64,000 nt of DNA from Candidatus Nanoarchaeia archaeon (GTDB taxonomy: Archaea > Nanobdellota > Nanobdellia > SCGC-AAA011-G17 > JACPNG01), in the NCBI GenBank assembly GCA_028714095.1, contig JAQTMY010000001.1:445172-509171 (forward strand), written 5' to 3'. The position numbers were made by a program, and so were the translations under genes. Shown here piece by piece: positions 33,505 to 41,648 of this stretch. Under the pieces are notes generated by a model, which did no database searches, was not told where the DNA came from, and worked only from the letters and a program-made list of their open reading frames with translations. Numbering within the stretch: position 1 is the first letter of the stretch; each line of letters starts with the position of its first letter.

Positions 33505-33529
33505 GACAGAAAGGGGCTTCCCTTCTGTC
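33505..33529 (-). terminator. Hairpin after the 169-aa minus-strand gene
   Basis: GACAGAA-GGG ... CCC-TTTCTGTC forms a stem of about 10 bp with a one-base bulge, 8 nt beyond the stop of the gene at 33537. The following TTAAAACT is only weakly T-rich, so the terminator role is possible but not certain. Confidence 0.45.
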
Positions 33530-33536
33530 ACTAATC

Positions 33537-34046
33537 CTAATCTTTTGAAGATTCCTGTTCCTTTTGAGATTCAAAATAAATACACAATACCAGTTCAACC
33601 TTTTTTGAGGTATTCTTGTCTTCTTGATATTCAACTTTAACCTTGATATGGAATACTGCAACTTTCGGGGTAAGGCTGGTTATACCTACTTCAGAAAGAC
33701 CCTTTAAATCACTAAATTCTTTTTGAATACCCGACTTTAAAACTTCAGCATATATGAGATCTAGTTTATCGGGTCTAGCAGGATAAACATTGATTATAGA
33801 TCTATAACCATCCATCGTATCATCTATCTCAGTTACTTCAAATCTTAATTCCGCTGAACTTGAGTGAGGGTTAAAGTTATTAGAGTCGAATTGCTTGCTA
33901 AACACCTGCATTAGTTTAATAACTAATGAGTAAATGGTCTCAACAGCAAACATACGATCTTTAATGCAATGATGTCCTTTAAACTCCCCCTCCTTTTTGG
34001 ATACAATCAACTTAGTCTTAATTGACCTATCATCACTCATCATCAA
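33537..34046 (-). CDS. Hypothetical protein (169 aa), bacterial-looking expression signals
   Basis: No family recognised. Mixed alpha/beta sequence with a helical region (RMFAVETIYSLVIKLMQVF) and several beta strands (RFEVTEIDD, RSIINVYPA, AVFHIKVKVEYQ, VELVLCIYF). The start has AAAGGAGG 7 nt upstream, a hairpin precedes it and another follows it, as in the 11.6-14.2 kb block. A repeat of the neighbouring regulator's box lies 137 bp upstream. Possibly acquired and under that regulator's control; both are inferences. Confidence 0.7.
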   Translation of the reverse strand: MMMSDDRSIKTKLIVSKKEGEFKGHHCIKDRMFAVETIYSLVIKLMQVFSKQFDSNNFNPHSSSAELRFEVTEIDDTMDGYRSIINVYPARPDKLDLIYAEVLKSGIQKEFSDLKGLSEVGITSLTPKVAVFHIKVKVEYQEDKNTSKKVELVLCIYFESQKEQESSKD

Positions 34047-34064
34047 CCTCCTTTAGGTTTTTTC

Positions 34065-34084
34065 GGGTACGCCGTACCCTTTTT
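34065..34084 (+). terminator. GGGTAC/GTACCC hairpin with T tract
   Basis: Perfect 6-bp stem with GCC loop followed by TTTTT on the plus strand. On the minus strand it is a leader hairpin 15 nt before the SD of the 169-aa gene. No plus-strand gene ends here, so its use as a terminator is unclear. Confidence 0.5.
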
Positions 34085-34182
34085 GTTTTAATTTATTCTT
34101 TCGAATAATAGAAACTAAAAACAACTCCACAATTTACTAAGTAATAATCTTTTAGAGAACAAAAACCTATATCAAATTTTTC

Positions 34183-34196
34183 CCTAATATGTTAGG
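34183..34196. promoter_or_regulatory. Second copy of the CCTAATAT-TTAGG box, at the regulator stop codon
   Basis: CCTAATATGTTAGG differs by one base from the perfect palindromic box in front of the same gene. It overlaps the stop codon of the HTH-10 regulator and lies 137 bp before the 169-aa gene. Confidence 0.5.
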
Positions 34197-34848
34197 TACT
34201 AGTAGAACTAAGGACATTTGGGATAATCTTTTTTTCTGCTTTAGAAAGATGTTCACAAAACGTGGGGGCTGAGACACCCACAATCCTTGCAAGTTTTTTC
34301 ATATTTGTTTTTTTTGGGAAATCATAATATCCATTTTCAATAGCTAATCCTATTGCTCTTTTCTGGCTAGGTGTCAAATCAGGCATGAGATGAGGATAAT
34401 AAACATCAGTCAATTTAGTCTGCTGAATATTTAAGACCTTTACATCCTCAAAATCTTTTTTTAGATTTTTAATAAATTCTGTTAGATTAAATTTGTTCCA
34501 TGATGCAACTTCCCATGTTTCGTAACCTTCTCGGTCTACAAAGACCGGTTTTACAAAAATTAGTTTATCAGTTTTAAATGTAGATGGAACATGTTCCTTT
34601 CTAACCTCTAGGCAAAAAAAAGAATCCCCCGCGATTTCAAAATTTTCAATTCTCTTATCCTTTTTTATATCTTTAATGAAATTATTAATTGCTGCAGGTT
34701 CTCCGTAAACCGTATGAATCTGAGGGGAGTAAGTTACCCCTTTTTCTTGGAATATATTAAATGAAATCCCAGCATCAATAACACCAAATTTCTTACATCT
34801 GGTTCCAATTATACAATCGTGTTTTAGTTTGATTTTAGTGGTCCACAT
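34192..34848 (-). CDS. HTH-10 (bacterio-opsin activator-type) transcription regulator
   Basis: 218 aa. C-terminal DNA-binding domain LTPSQKRAIGLAIENGYYDFPKKTNMKKLARIVGVSAPTF, residues 155-200, is the archaeal HTH-10 (Bat-type) signature. The N-terminal 150 residues, starting MWTTKIKLKHDCIIGTRCKKFGV, form the ferredoxin-like sensing domain of this family, with two Cys at 13 and 18 and one near 64. A palindrome ACCTAATATATTAGGT starts 5 bp before the ATG and probably mediates autoregulation. It may also control the gene downstream. Confidence 0.85.
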   Translation of the reverse strand: MWTTKIKLKHDCIIGTRCKKFGVIDAGISFNIFQEKGVTYSPQIHTVYGEPAAINNFIKDIKKDKRIENFEIAGDSFFCLEVRKEHVPSTFKTDKLIFVKPVFVDREGYETWEVASWNKFNLTEFIKNLKKDFEDVKVLNIQQTKLTDVYYPHLMPDLTPSQKRAIGLAIENGYYDFPKKTNMKKLARIVGVSAPTFCEHLSKAEKKIIPNVLSSTST

Positions 34849-34852
34849 AAAT

Positions 34853-34868
34853 ACCTAATATATTAGGT
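34853..34868. promoter_or_regulatory. Perfect 16-bp palindrome, likely operator of the HTH-10 gene
   Basis: ACCTAATATATTAGGT lies between the TATA-like ATTTATATT (about 34871-34880, minus strand) and the ATG at 34848, exactly where a bound regulator would block or adjust initiation. A near-identical box is at 34183-34196. Confidence 0.7.
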
Positions 34869-34953
34869 CTAATATAAATACCTTCCTATTTAGATCCTAT
34901 TAAGTTTTAAAATAGAAACCTTTATAATTTAATTAAATGTGAGACAATTCTAT

Positions 34954-35025
34954 GCACCGGTAGTGCAATGGCTAACATGACAGCCTTCCAAGTTGTCGAT
35001 CTGGGTTCGAGTCCCAGCCGGTGCA
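34954..35025 (+). tRNA. tRNA-Gly (anticodon UCC)
   Basis: Acceptor GCACCGG/CCGGTGC, anticodon stem ACAGC/GTTGT around loop CTTCCAA, T-arm CTGGG-TTCGAGT-CCCAG, discriminator A. 72 nt, no intron, CCA not encoded. It resembles bacterial tRNA-Gly(UCC) in its D-arm and anticodon arm. Confidence 0.93.
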
Positions 35026-35066
35026 TTTCTAAAAAACTTTATATAATTATAGCCTATCTATAATTC

Positions 35067-35921
35067 ATGAAAAAAGCAGTAATCTTCATTATTATAGTTA
35101 TTTTACTTAATTTATACTTGGTCTTTGCAAAAGAAGTTGTAATGAACGTAGGAGATTCTGTTATAATTAATCATAAGAATGTAAGACTTGAAAACGTCGG
35201 ATCTGGTGGAGCAATTGTTGTTAGTGTAGATGGTCTCTCAGAAACCATTCCAATGTCAACTTCCGAACTAGTAAGAGGAATTGAAGTTAGAAATAAAGAG
35301 ACTTATTATGAAGACAATAAGGACCAAAGATCTGCCTTGCTGGACTTAAGTTTTACTGAAGTAAGTTACTTTTGTTCTAATGGGGAAATTGATGATGAAA
35401 CAGAAGAAGCAGGAATAGATTGTGGAGGTCCTTTCTGTCCAACCAAGATTTGTCCAACCTGCGGTGATAATATAAAAAATCAAGATGAAACAGATATAGA
35501 CTGCGGGGGAAGTTGCAGAGATTGTAAGGAAGGGAAAAAATGTAATGAGGATAGTGACTGTATGTCTGATTCCTGTTCTGATGATAATAAATGTTGTGAA
35601 TATTTATCTAAAAATGAATATAAAAAAGAATGTAAAACCGGAGAGCCGGTCTCTAGAGGAGATGACGAAGATGGATGTAAAATCGGCTGGAGTTGCTGTG
35701 GGGATCAAAAATGTCAGTATAAAGAAAATAAAGAAAACTGCCCAGAAGATTGTAAACCTCCAGAACCAGAAATAATTAATAAGTCAGAACCAATATCAGA
35801 AATCAAATCGGTTCAGGAAAACATAACAGAAAAGGTCCTTGTTGTTAAGAATTATCAAGCAAAAAAGGAACCTTTCCATCTAACCAAATCAATTTGGAAT
35901 TTTATCCTATCAATTTTCTAA
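35067..35921 (+). CDS. Exported Cys-rich protein with repeated NGxxDxxExxxDCGG motifs
   Basis: 284 aa. N-terminal signal/anchor (KKAVIFIIIVILLNLYLVFA), a beta-rich outer domain (residues 22-105), then a cysteine-rich region with CSNGEIDDETEEAGIDCGGPFC and CGDNIKNQDETDIDCGGSCRDC, a repeated DCGG disulfide module seen in many archaeal surface proteins. More cysteines follow (CNEDSDCMSDSCSDDNKCC). The C-terminus ends with FHLTKSIWNFILSIF, perhaps a membrane-associated tail. Adjacent to the DsbA-like gene, a likely source of its disulfides. Confidence 0.78.
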   Translation: MKKAVIFIIIVILLNLYLVFAKEVVMNVGDSVIINHKNVRLENVGSGGAIVVSVDGLSETIPMSTSELVRGIEVRNKETYYEDNKDQRSALLDLSFTEVSYFCSNGEIDDETEEAGIDCGGPFCPTKICPTCGDNIKNQDETDIDCGGSCRDCKEGKKCNEDSDCMSDSCSDDNKCCEYLSKNEYKKECKTGEPVSRGDDEDGCKIGWSCCGDQKCQYKENKENCPEDCKPPEPEIINKSEPISEIKSVQENITEKVLVVKNYQAKKEPFHLTKSIWNFILSIF

Positions 35922-36013
35922 GAATTAACTCAGATTCAGAGTAAAAACAATACCAAAATCTATATAAACTGTTAATAAGGATAAAAAATAGACCTATCCA
36001 AGGAGGGACCAGG

Positions 36014-36991
36014 ATGATAAACAGAAGGAAATTAGTTATTTTTGAAAGAATTTTATTAGTAATTCTTGCAGTTCTCCTTGTTGTTTCTATAGTAACAGAT
36101 GGATTTGGTAAACCTGCTCTGTCTCAGGAAAAAGCAGTAGATAAAGCAGTGACTTACATAAATGATAATGTGCTAAAGGGCCAAGGAACAGCAACTGTAG
36201 AAGACTCAAGCTCTGAAGGTTGTTTATACAAATTCAAGCTTAATGTTGGAGGATCAAGTTTTGATTCTTATGTTACAAAAGACGGAACAATATTATTCCC
36301 ACAGGGAATAGCTCTAGATGAACAAGTTACAGATACTACAACAGAAGAACCAGTAACAGAAGTTACAAAAACAGATAAGCCCGTTGTAGAGTTATTTGTA
36401 ATGAGTCATTGTCCTTATGGAACTCAGATGGAAAAGGGGTTGATCCCTGTCATTGAAACTCTAAAGGACAAAGCAGACATAAAAATTAAATTTGTAGATT
36501 ATGCAATGCATGGAGAAAAAGAAGTTTATGAAGAGTTAACTCAGTATTGTATAGAAACAGAGATGAATGATAAATACATAGATTACTTGAGCTGTTTCTT
36601 GAAAGAAGGCAAGTCTGAGGACTGTATAAAAGAAGTAAAGATAGATGAAGCTAAATTAAAGACATGCACAGATAAGGTTGATAAGGAATACAAAATAACA
36701 GATTTGGTTAAAGATGAAGCAAACTGGATTAGCGGAAGATATATTCCATTTAACATTTTCAAGACAGAAAATGATAAATATGGAGTTCAGGGTTCACCTA
36801 CATTGGTTATTAATGGTGCCCAGGTTTCAAGCGCAAGAGACTCAGCAAGTTTGTTAAAAACAATTTGTAGTGCCTTTAATGAAAAACCGGCAGAATGTGA
36901 TACTGAATTAAGTTCAGAAAGTCCTTCTGCCGGATTTGGTTTTAATACCACAACTGGTAACGCAGCAGCTGATGCTGGCTGTGCCAGTTAA
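36014..36991 (+). CDS. Membrane-anchored DsbA-like thioredoxin-fold protein
   Basis: 325 aa. A membrane anchor (FERILLVILAVLLVVSIVTDGFG) is followed by a short first domain, then a DsbA/GILT-like thioredoxin fold with the redox motif CPYG in VELFVMSHCPYGTQMEKGL (about residue 137) and cis-Pro loop GVQGSPTLVINGAQ near 263. Extra cysteines in the helical insert (YCIETE, SCFLKEGKSEDC, KTCTDK) resemble those of archaeal secreted oxidoreductases. SD GGAGG precedes the ATG by 7 nt. It probably forms or reshuffles disulfides outside the cell. A Cys-tailed membrane protein gene follows 56 bp downstream. Confidence 0.88.
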   Translation: MINRRKLVIFERILLVILAVLLVVSIVTDGFGKPALSQEKAVDKAVTYINDNVLKGQGTATVEDSSSEGCLYKFKLNVGGSSFDSYVTKDGTILFPQGIALDEQVTDTTTEEPVTEVTKTDKPVVELFVMSHCPYGTQMEKGLIPVIETLKDKADIKIKFVDYAMHGEKEVYEELTQYCIETEMNDKYIDYLSCFLKEGKSEDCIKEVKIDEAKLKTCTDKVDKEYKITDLVKDEANWISGRYIPFNIFKTENDKYGVQGSPTLVINGAQVSSARDSASLLKTICSAFNEKPAECDTELSSESPSAGFGFNTTTGNAAADAGCAS

Positions 36992-37047
36992 TTTTTCTTT
37001 TTTTATTTTTAATAAGCTTTATAAATAGTTAAAAAACCAAAATTAAA

Positions 37048-37494
37048 ATGATATGTGTAATTGCAATGATCGTCTTTGGGATATTAGGTATATTTTCTGT
37101 TAAATACAGGACAATTGCCAAAGAATCTTTTGAATGTGTTTTTAAAAGAATCACTTTAAGACCATGCACCACAGGATTAGATGAAAGGTTAAAGGGACAG
37201 ATAACAGGAAAATTAATGAAAAAAAGTCCTAAGGTTGCTGCATTTACCTATAAGCATTTTGAGGTATTTTCATGGTTCTTCTTGATCTTATTGATTGGAA
37301 GCTTGATTTATTCTGGAATAAGCGCCTATAATCTAATTGTTTATGAGAACTGTCATGGCCCAGGTTCAGATGAAGTTTGTGTATTTAATCCAGAGACCTA
37401 TGCTAATGAAGGAAACTGTGAATGTACTTCTGATACAGATTGTACCTGCCCAGAAGGAACCTGTACCTGTTTGGATGGCCAATGTGTTTCTTAG
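37048..37494 (+). CDS. Membrane protein with Cys pair and Cys-rich tail, partner of the DsbA-like gene
   Basis: 148 aa. Helices at residues 1-20 (MICVIAMIVFGILGIFSV) and 74-95 (FEVFSWFFLILLIGSLIYSGISAY). Between them FECVFKRITLRPCTT carries two Cys 10 apart, and the C-terminus is a run of cysteines (ENCHGPGSDEVCV ... CECTSDTDCTCPEGTCTC). No VKOR or DsbB motif is visible. The pairing with a DsbA-like protein and the cysteines on both sides suggest electron passage across the membrane; this is inferred. TATA-like TTTATAAATA about 28 nt upstream. Confidence 0.75.
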   Translation: MICVIAMIVFGILGIFSVKYRTIAKESFECVFKRITLRPCTTGLDERLKGQITGKLMKKSPKVAAFTYKHFEVFSWFFLILLIGSLIYSGISAYNLIVYENCHGPGSDEVCVFNPETYANEGNCECTSDTDCTCPEGTCTCLDGQCVS

Positions 37495-37528
37495 AAACCT
37501 TTATTAATTTTATACTTTCCTTTATTTT

Positions 37529-38713
37529 ATGAATATGGATAAAACAAGAAAGGATTTTCCAGTTTTGAATAAAATTATTTATTTAGATTCTGCCTGCATG
37601 AGTTTAAAACCTATCCAAGTAATAGAAAAAATAAATGAATATTATAAGGACTATCCTGGATGCGGGGGAAGAGGAGTCCATAGCATAAGCAAGAAAGTTG
37701 ATGAAGAATGTCTAAATGCCAGAAAACAAATACAAAAATTGCTTAACATAAAAAATGAAGAACAGATTGTTTTTACAAAAAATACAACCGAAGCCTTGAA
37801 TTTAGTTTATAATTCTCTTAAGTTTAAAAAAGTAATAACTACGGATAAAGAGCATAACTCTAATTTAGTTCCAGTTTTAAGGTTAAAAAAAGAAAAAGGA
37901 ATTAAACACGATATTATCTTTGGAAATAAGGATAATACATTTAACCTTGAGGAGTTCCAGGATAAGATTAAAGATACCCAGCTAGTTTCCATGGTTCACA
38001 CCTCAAATTTGGATGGAACAACAATCCCAGCAAAAGAAATAATTAAGATCGCTCATGAAAATAATTCATTGGTAATGTTAGACGGAGCACAGTCAGCTCC
38101 CCATAAAGAAATTGATTTAAAAAAAATGGACGTTGATCTATTTGCATGCTCTGGTCATAAGATGTTAGGTCCAACAGGAATTGGGATGCTGTATGGGAAA
38201 GAAGAAGTTCTGGAAAAATTAGATCCATTTATTTTAGGAGGAGAAACGGTAACAAACTCAACCTATGAAAGTTATACTCTAGAAAAAATTCCCAACAGAT
38301 TTGAGGCAGGACTGCAGCATTATGCTGGAATAATTGGTTTGGGTGAAGCCTGTAATTATTTGAGAAAAGTAGGAATGGAGAATATTACAAATCAGGAAAT
38401 AAAAGTAAATAAAATAATCGATGATGGTTTAAGAAATATAGATGGTATTAATATCATTGGTCCAAGTGATGTAAGGCTAAGACCCGGAATAACATCCTTT
38501 ACTTATAAAAATAAAGATGTACATCAGATTGCTTTATTATTAGATCATTCTAAAAAAATAATGATGAGATCAGGACAGCACTGTGTGCATTCCTGGTTTA
38601 ATAACCATAATCTCAAGGGGAGTGTTAGGGCTTCATTGTACCTGTATAATAACGAGGACGATGCCCATAAATTAGTAGATGGGCTTAAAGATGTGATAAA
38701 AGTAATAGGATGA
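37529..38713 (+). CDS. Cysteine desulfurase, SufS/CsdA type
   Basis: PLP enzyme taking sulfur from cysteine for Fe-S clusters or tRNA thiolation. 394 aa. IIYLDSACMSLKP at the N-terminus, FTKNTTEALNLV, the PLP-lysine motif ACSGHKMLGPTGIGMLYG (about residue 210) and the active-site Cys in RSGQHCVHSW (about 350). Group II features. The stop overlaps the next membrane-protein gene by 4 bp. Could feed ThiI, which is in the same window, and Fe-S enzymes such as MtaB and the XPD-like helicase. Confidence 0.94.
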   Translation: MNMDKTRKDFPVLNKIIYLDSACMSLKPIQVIEKINEYYKDYPGCGGRGVHSISKKVDEECLNARKQIQKLLNIKNEEQIVFTKNTTEALNLVYNSLKFKKVITTDKEHNSNLVPVLRLKKEKGIKHDIIFGNKDNTFNLEEFQDKIKDTQLVSMVHTSNLDGTTIPAKEIIKIAHENNSLVMLDGAQSAPHKEIDLKKMDVDLFACSGHKMLGPTGIGMLYGKEEVLEKLDPFILGGETVTNSTYESYTLEKIPNRFEAGLQHYAGIIGLGEACNYLRKVGMENITNQEIKVNKIIDDGLRNIDGINIIGPSDVRLRPGITSFTYKNKDVHQIALLLDHSKKIMMRSGQHCVHSWFNNHNLKGSVRASLYLYNNEDDAHKLVDGLKDVIKVIG

Positions 38714-39330
38714 AGATTAAACTTGCTTTTGTTTTGCTTGTATTTGTTTTTGTTTTCCTTCTCGCTTTCCAGTTTGAAATTTTTAATCTAAAATTTTATG
38801 AAAAGGAGTTTATCAAAAATAATGTTTATGATAAATTTGGAAAAGAACAAACCCTGGAACAAACAAATAACTTAATAGATTATTTTAATGGCAAATATAA
38901 GGTCTTAGGAGGAGATTTTTTTAATGACAAGGAAAAAGTCCATCTTGAAGATGTGAAATTCTTAATAAATCTTGCAACCTCACTTTTTTATCTTTCTTTT
39001 TTAGCCATTGTTTTATATGTAATCTTCTTGTTTAAAACAGATCAGAAAGAAAAGTTAAGGGCTTCAATATCTGCGGCTTCATTCTTAATTATTTTTGTTG
39101 TGTTATTGTTAATATTTTCAAATTTCTCAGCTCTTTTCTTGGACTTCCATAAGATTTTGTTTACAAATGATTTATGGTTGTTAAATCCGCTGGAAGATAA
39201 TTTAATAGTTATGTTCCCTGCAGGATTTTTTTATGATATCTTCCTGGAAATTATCCTTGATGCCTTGATAATAACCCTGACCTTAATATTAATAAACACA
39301 AAAATTTTAAATAATGTTAAATTTAAGTAA
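38710..39330 (+). CDS. TIGR01906/DUF1461-like integral membrane protein
   Basis: 206 aa with four membrane helices. The outer loop ending in FSALFLDFHKILFTNDLWLLNPLEDNLIVMFPAGFF matches the family pattern (FHxIxFxNdxWxLdPxxDxLIxxFP). Distributed in archaea and some bacteria with unknown function. Translationally coupled (4 bp overlap) to the cysteine desulfurase gene; it overlaps nothing at its end except the extended reading of the glutaredoxin ORF. Confidence 0.8.
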   Translation: MKIKLAFVLLVFVFVFLLAFQFEIFNLKFYEKEFIKNNVYDKFGKEQTLEQTNNLIDYFNGKYKVLGGDFFNDKEKVHLEDVKFLINLATSLFYLSFLAIVLYVIFLFKTDQKEKLRASISAASFLIIFVVLLLIFSNFSALFLDFHKILFTNDLWLLNPLEDNLIVMFPAGFFYDIFLEIILDALIITLTLILINTKILNNVKFK

Positions 39331-39343
39331 TTTTGTGATTAAA

Positions 39344-39583
39344 ATGGAAATTATAGTTTACTCAACAGACACCTGTCCTTGGTGCTATAAGGTTAAGGAC
39401 TACTTAAAGAAAAAAGGCGTAAAATTTACTGAATACAACGTCGGTGAAGACCAGGATAAAGCAATAGAGATGGTAGAAAAATCAGGACAGATGGGTGTTC
39501 CAGTAACTGATATTGACGGGGAAATCATCCTCGGATTTAACAAAGAGGAAATAGACAAAGCTCTAGAAAAACATAAAAAATAA
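39344..39583 (+). CDS. Glutaredoxin-like protein
   Basis: 79 aa from the ATG at 39344 (the ORF track begins ten codons too early, inside the previous gene). Thioredoxin-fold mini-protein with redox site CPWC in YSTDTCPWCYKVKDYLKKKG, cis-Pro MGVPVTDIDGEIILGFN and a C-terminal helix. Cytosolic thiol-disulfide exchange. It sits between DUF1461 and the acetyl-CoA synthetase alpha gene. Confidence 0.92.
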   Translation: MEIIVYSTDTCPWCYKVKDYLKKKGVKFTEYNVGEDQDKAIEMVEKSGQMGVPVTDIDGEIILGFNKEEIDKALEKHKK

Positions 39584-39596
39584 AGGAGGTTGATTG

Positions 39597-40931
39597 ATGA
39601 AGGAGTTTTTTGAAGCGAAATCAATAGCTGTAGTCGGAGTTTCAAGGGATAAAAGAAAAGTAGGCAGCATCATCTTTAACCAGCTCCTCAAGAATTTTAA
39701 AGGCAAATTATATGGAATAAACCCAAACGTAAATACACTTTACGGATGCAAGATTTATAAAAATCTGTCATCCATAAATTCTCCAGTTGATCTTGTTGTT
39801 GTTGCAATCCCTTCCAAGTTTGTTATTGATGTTATCAAGGAACTTCCTTCTGTGAAATGCAAGCATGTTGTGATAATTACTGCTGGATTTAAGGAAATTG
39901 GCAATGAAGAATTAGAATTGAAACTAAAAAAGGAAATGGATAAGAGAGATATTAAGGCTGTTGGTGTTAATTGTTTAGGTATTTATGATTCATTCTCGGG
40001 GATAGATGCAATATTTTTACCTTCTGACAGGGTTCATAGGCCGGGAAAAGGAGGAATAAGTTTTATCTGCCAGTCCGGAGCTGTTGGCGGGGCGGTCTTA
40101 GATCTTCTTGCATCTAAGGGTTATGGAATTAGTAAATTTATAAGTTATGGTAATGCAACTAATTTAGATTCTATTGATTATCTTGAATACCTTGGCAAGG
40201 ATAAAAACACAAAAGTAATCTGCATGTATATTGAAGGACTTAGTGATGGTAAAAAATTCATGGAAATATGCAGAGAGATAGACAAACCAATTATCATCCT
40301 TAAGGGAGGTTTGACAAAAGCAGGAAACAAGGCTGCTCTATCTCATACAGGAGCTTTAGCCGGAGATCCAAGAGTGTATCTTGGAGCATTTAAACAGGCT
40401 GGAATAATTTATGCTGATTCTCTTGAAAATCTATTTGATTATGGAAGGATGCTTGAAAAAAGCATAAAACCCAAAGGGAACAAAGTTCAGGTAGTTACTA
40501 ATGGAGGAGGATTTGGAATTTTAAGCGTTGACAGTATTGTTTTAAATAATCTTGCTCTGGCTGATATCTCTAAGGAGAACAAGAAAGCTTTAAAGAAAAT
40601 ATTCCCAAAACTTGTTATAGTTGACAATCCGATGGATTTGGTCGGGGATGCGACTGATGAAAGGTATGACATTGCTCTTGAATATTGTTGTAAGGATAAA
40701 AACATAGATATAATCTTGATTACCCTTGATTACCAAACTCCTTTGATAACCTCAAACATCGTTAATGTCATTTCTAAATACAAGAATGAGAAACCAATAA
40801 TTGTTTCTTTAACAGGAGGAGAACCAACAGAAAAAATAAGAAAAATTCTGGAGTCTAGAGGAATTGTTTGCTTTGACTATCCTGAAAAAGCTGTTAGAGC
40901 TATTAAAAAACTAGTTGATTATTCTACTTAG
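39597..40931 (+). CDS. Acetate/acyl-CoA ligase (ADP-forming), alpha subunit
   Basis: Alpha subunit of archaeal acyl-CoA synthetase, which makes ATP from acetyl-CoA, ADP and phosphate as the last step of fermentation. CoA-binding domain SIAVVGVSRDKRKVGSIIFNQLL at the N-terminus, ligase part with FICQSGAVGGAVLDLLASKG, KAALSHTGALAGD (phospho-His loop) and TNGGGFGILSVDSI. 445 aa covers domains 1, 2 and 5; the ATP-grasp beta subunit must be elsewhere. Start at ATG 39597 with GGAGG 7 nt upstream rather than the TTG at 39594. Confidence 0.92.
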   Translation: MKEFFEAKSIAVVGVSRDKRKVGSIIFNQLLKNFKGKLYGINPNVNTLYGCKIYKNLSSINSPVDLVVVAIPSKFVIDVIKELPSVKCKHVVIITAGFKEIGNEELELKLKKEMDKRDIKAVGVNCLGIYDSFSGIDAIFLPSDRVHRPGKGGISFICQSGAVGGAVLDLLASKGYGISKFISYGNATNLDSIDYLEYLGKDKNTKVICMYIEGLSDGKKFMEICREIDKPIIILKGGLTKAGNKAALSHTGALAGDPRVYLGAFKQAGIIYADSLENLFDYGRMLEKSIKPKGNKVQVVTNGGGFGILSVDSIVLNNLALADISKENKKALKKIFPKLVIVDNPMDLVGDATDERYDIALEYCCKDKNIDIILITLDYQTPLITSNIVNVISKYKNEKPIIVSLTGGEPTEKIRKILESRGIVCFDYPEKAVRAIKKLVDYST

Positions 40932-41006
40932 GATTGAAATTCAAAATAATTAATATTTTATTTACGAGAGAGGTTTTTTGAGCTATATCAAAAACATTTA
41001 AATATC

Positions 41007-41031
41007 GTTAACAATATTAACAATTGTTAAC
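41007..41031. promoter_or_regulatory. Repeated GTTAAC palindromes over the sod start site
   Basis: GTTAACAATATTAACAATTGTTAAC contains a perfect palindrome TTAACAATTGTTAA and an overlapping GTTAA/TTAAC repeat. It follows the TATA box TTTAAATA (40997-41004) and covers the expected start, just before the GGAGG of sod. Likely operator for a redox- or metal-responsive regulator. Confidence 0.65.
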
Positions 41032-41042
41032 AGGAGGTTAAA

Positions 41043-41648
41043 ATGAAACACATATTATCTTTATTAGAGTATGATTATGATTCTTTGGAGCCATACATAG
41101 ACAGGCAAACAATGGAGATCCATCATAAAAAACATCATCAGGCATATATAGATAATTTCAACAAAGCAGTTGAAAATTATCCAGAATTAAAAAACAAAGA
41201 CATAAGAGAAATATTATCAAACTTAAACAAAGTTCCTGAAGACATAAGATTAAGTGTTAAGAATCATGGCGGAGGTTATTTTAATCATTCCTTTTTCTGG
41301 AAGATTCTTAAAAAAGATATAGAACCGAAAGGAGAAATAAAAGAAGCGATAGAGAGACAGTTTGGCAGTCTAGAAGAATTCCAGGATAAGTTCAAGAAAT
41401 TGGCTTTGTCTCATTTTGGAAGCGGATGGGTATGGTTGATTCTTGATAAAGGAAAATTATCACTTTTGTCTACCCCAAACCAGGACAGTCCAATCAGCGA
41501 TGGGAAAATTCCTTTGTTGACATTAGATATTTGGGAGCATGCATATTACTTGAAATATCAGAATAAAAGAGCAGATTATATAGATGCATTCTTTCATGTA
41601 ATAGACTGGAGTAATGTAAACAAAAATTATCAAGAGGCAATAAAATGA
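41043..41648 (+). CDS. sodA: Superoxide dismutase (Fe/Mn type)
   Basis: Removes superoxide. 201 aa with complete metal ligands: His in MEIHHKKHHQAYIDNFN (N-terminal helix), His in HGGGYFNHSFFWKIL, and Asp/His in LTLDIWEHAYYLKYQ near 160-165. The GSGWVWLILDKG strand is family-typical. Fe or Mn use cannot be decided. TGA overlaps the ATG of a nitroreductase gene by 4 bp, so the two are an operon with a palindromic operator in front. Indicates at least occasional oxygen exposure. Confidence 0.96.
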   Translation: MKHILSLLEYDYDSLEPYIDRQTMEIHHKKHHQAYIDNFNKAVENYPELKNKDIREILSNLNKVPEDIRLSVKNHGGGYFNHSFFWKILKKDIEPKGEIKEAIERQFGSLEEFQDKFKKLALSHFGSGWVWLILDKGKLSLLSTPNQDSPISDGKIPLLTLDIWEHAYYLKYQNKRADYIDAFFHVIDWSNVNKNYQEAIK

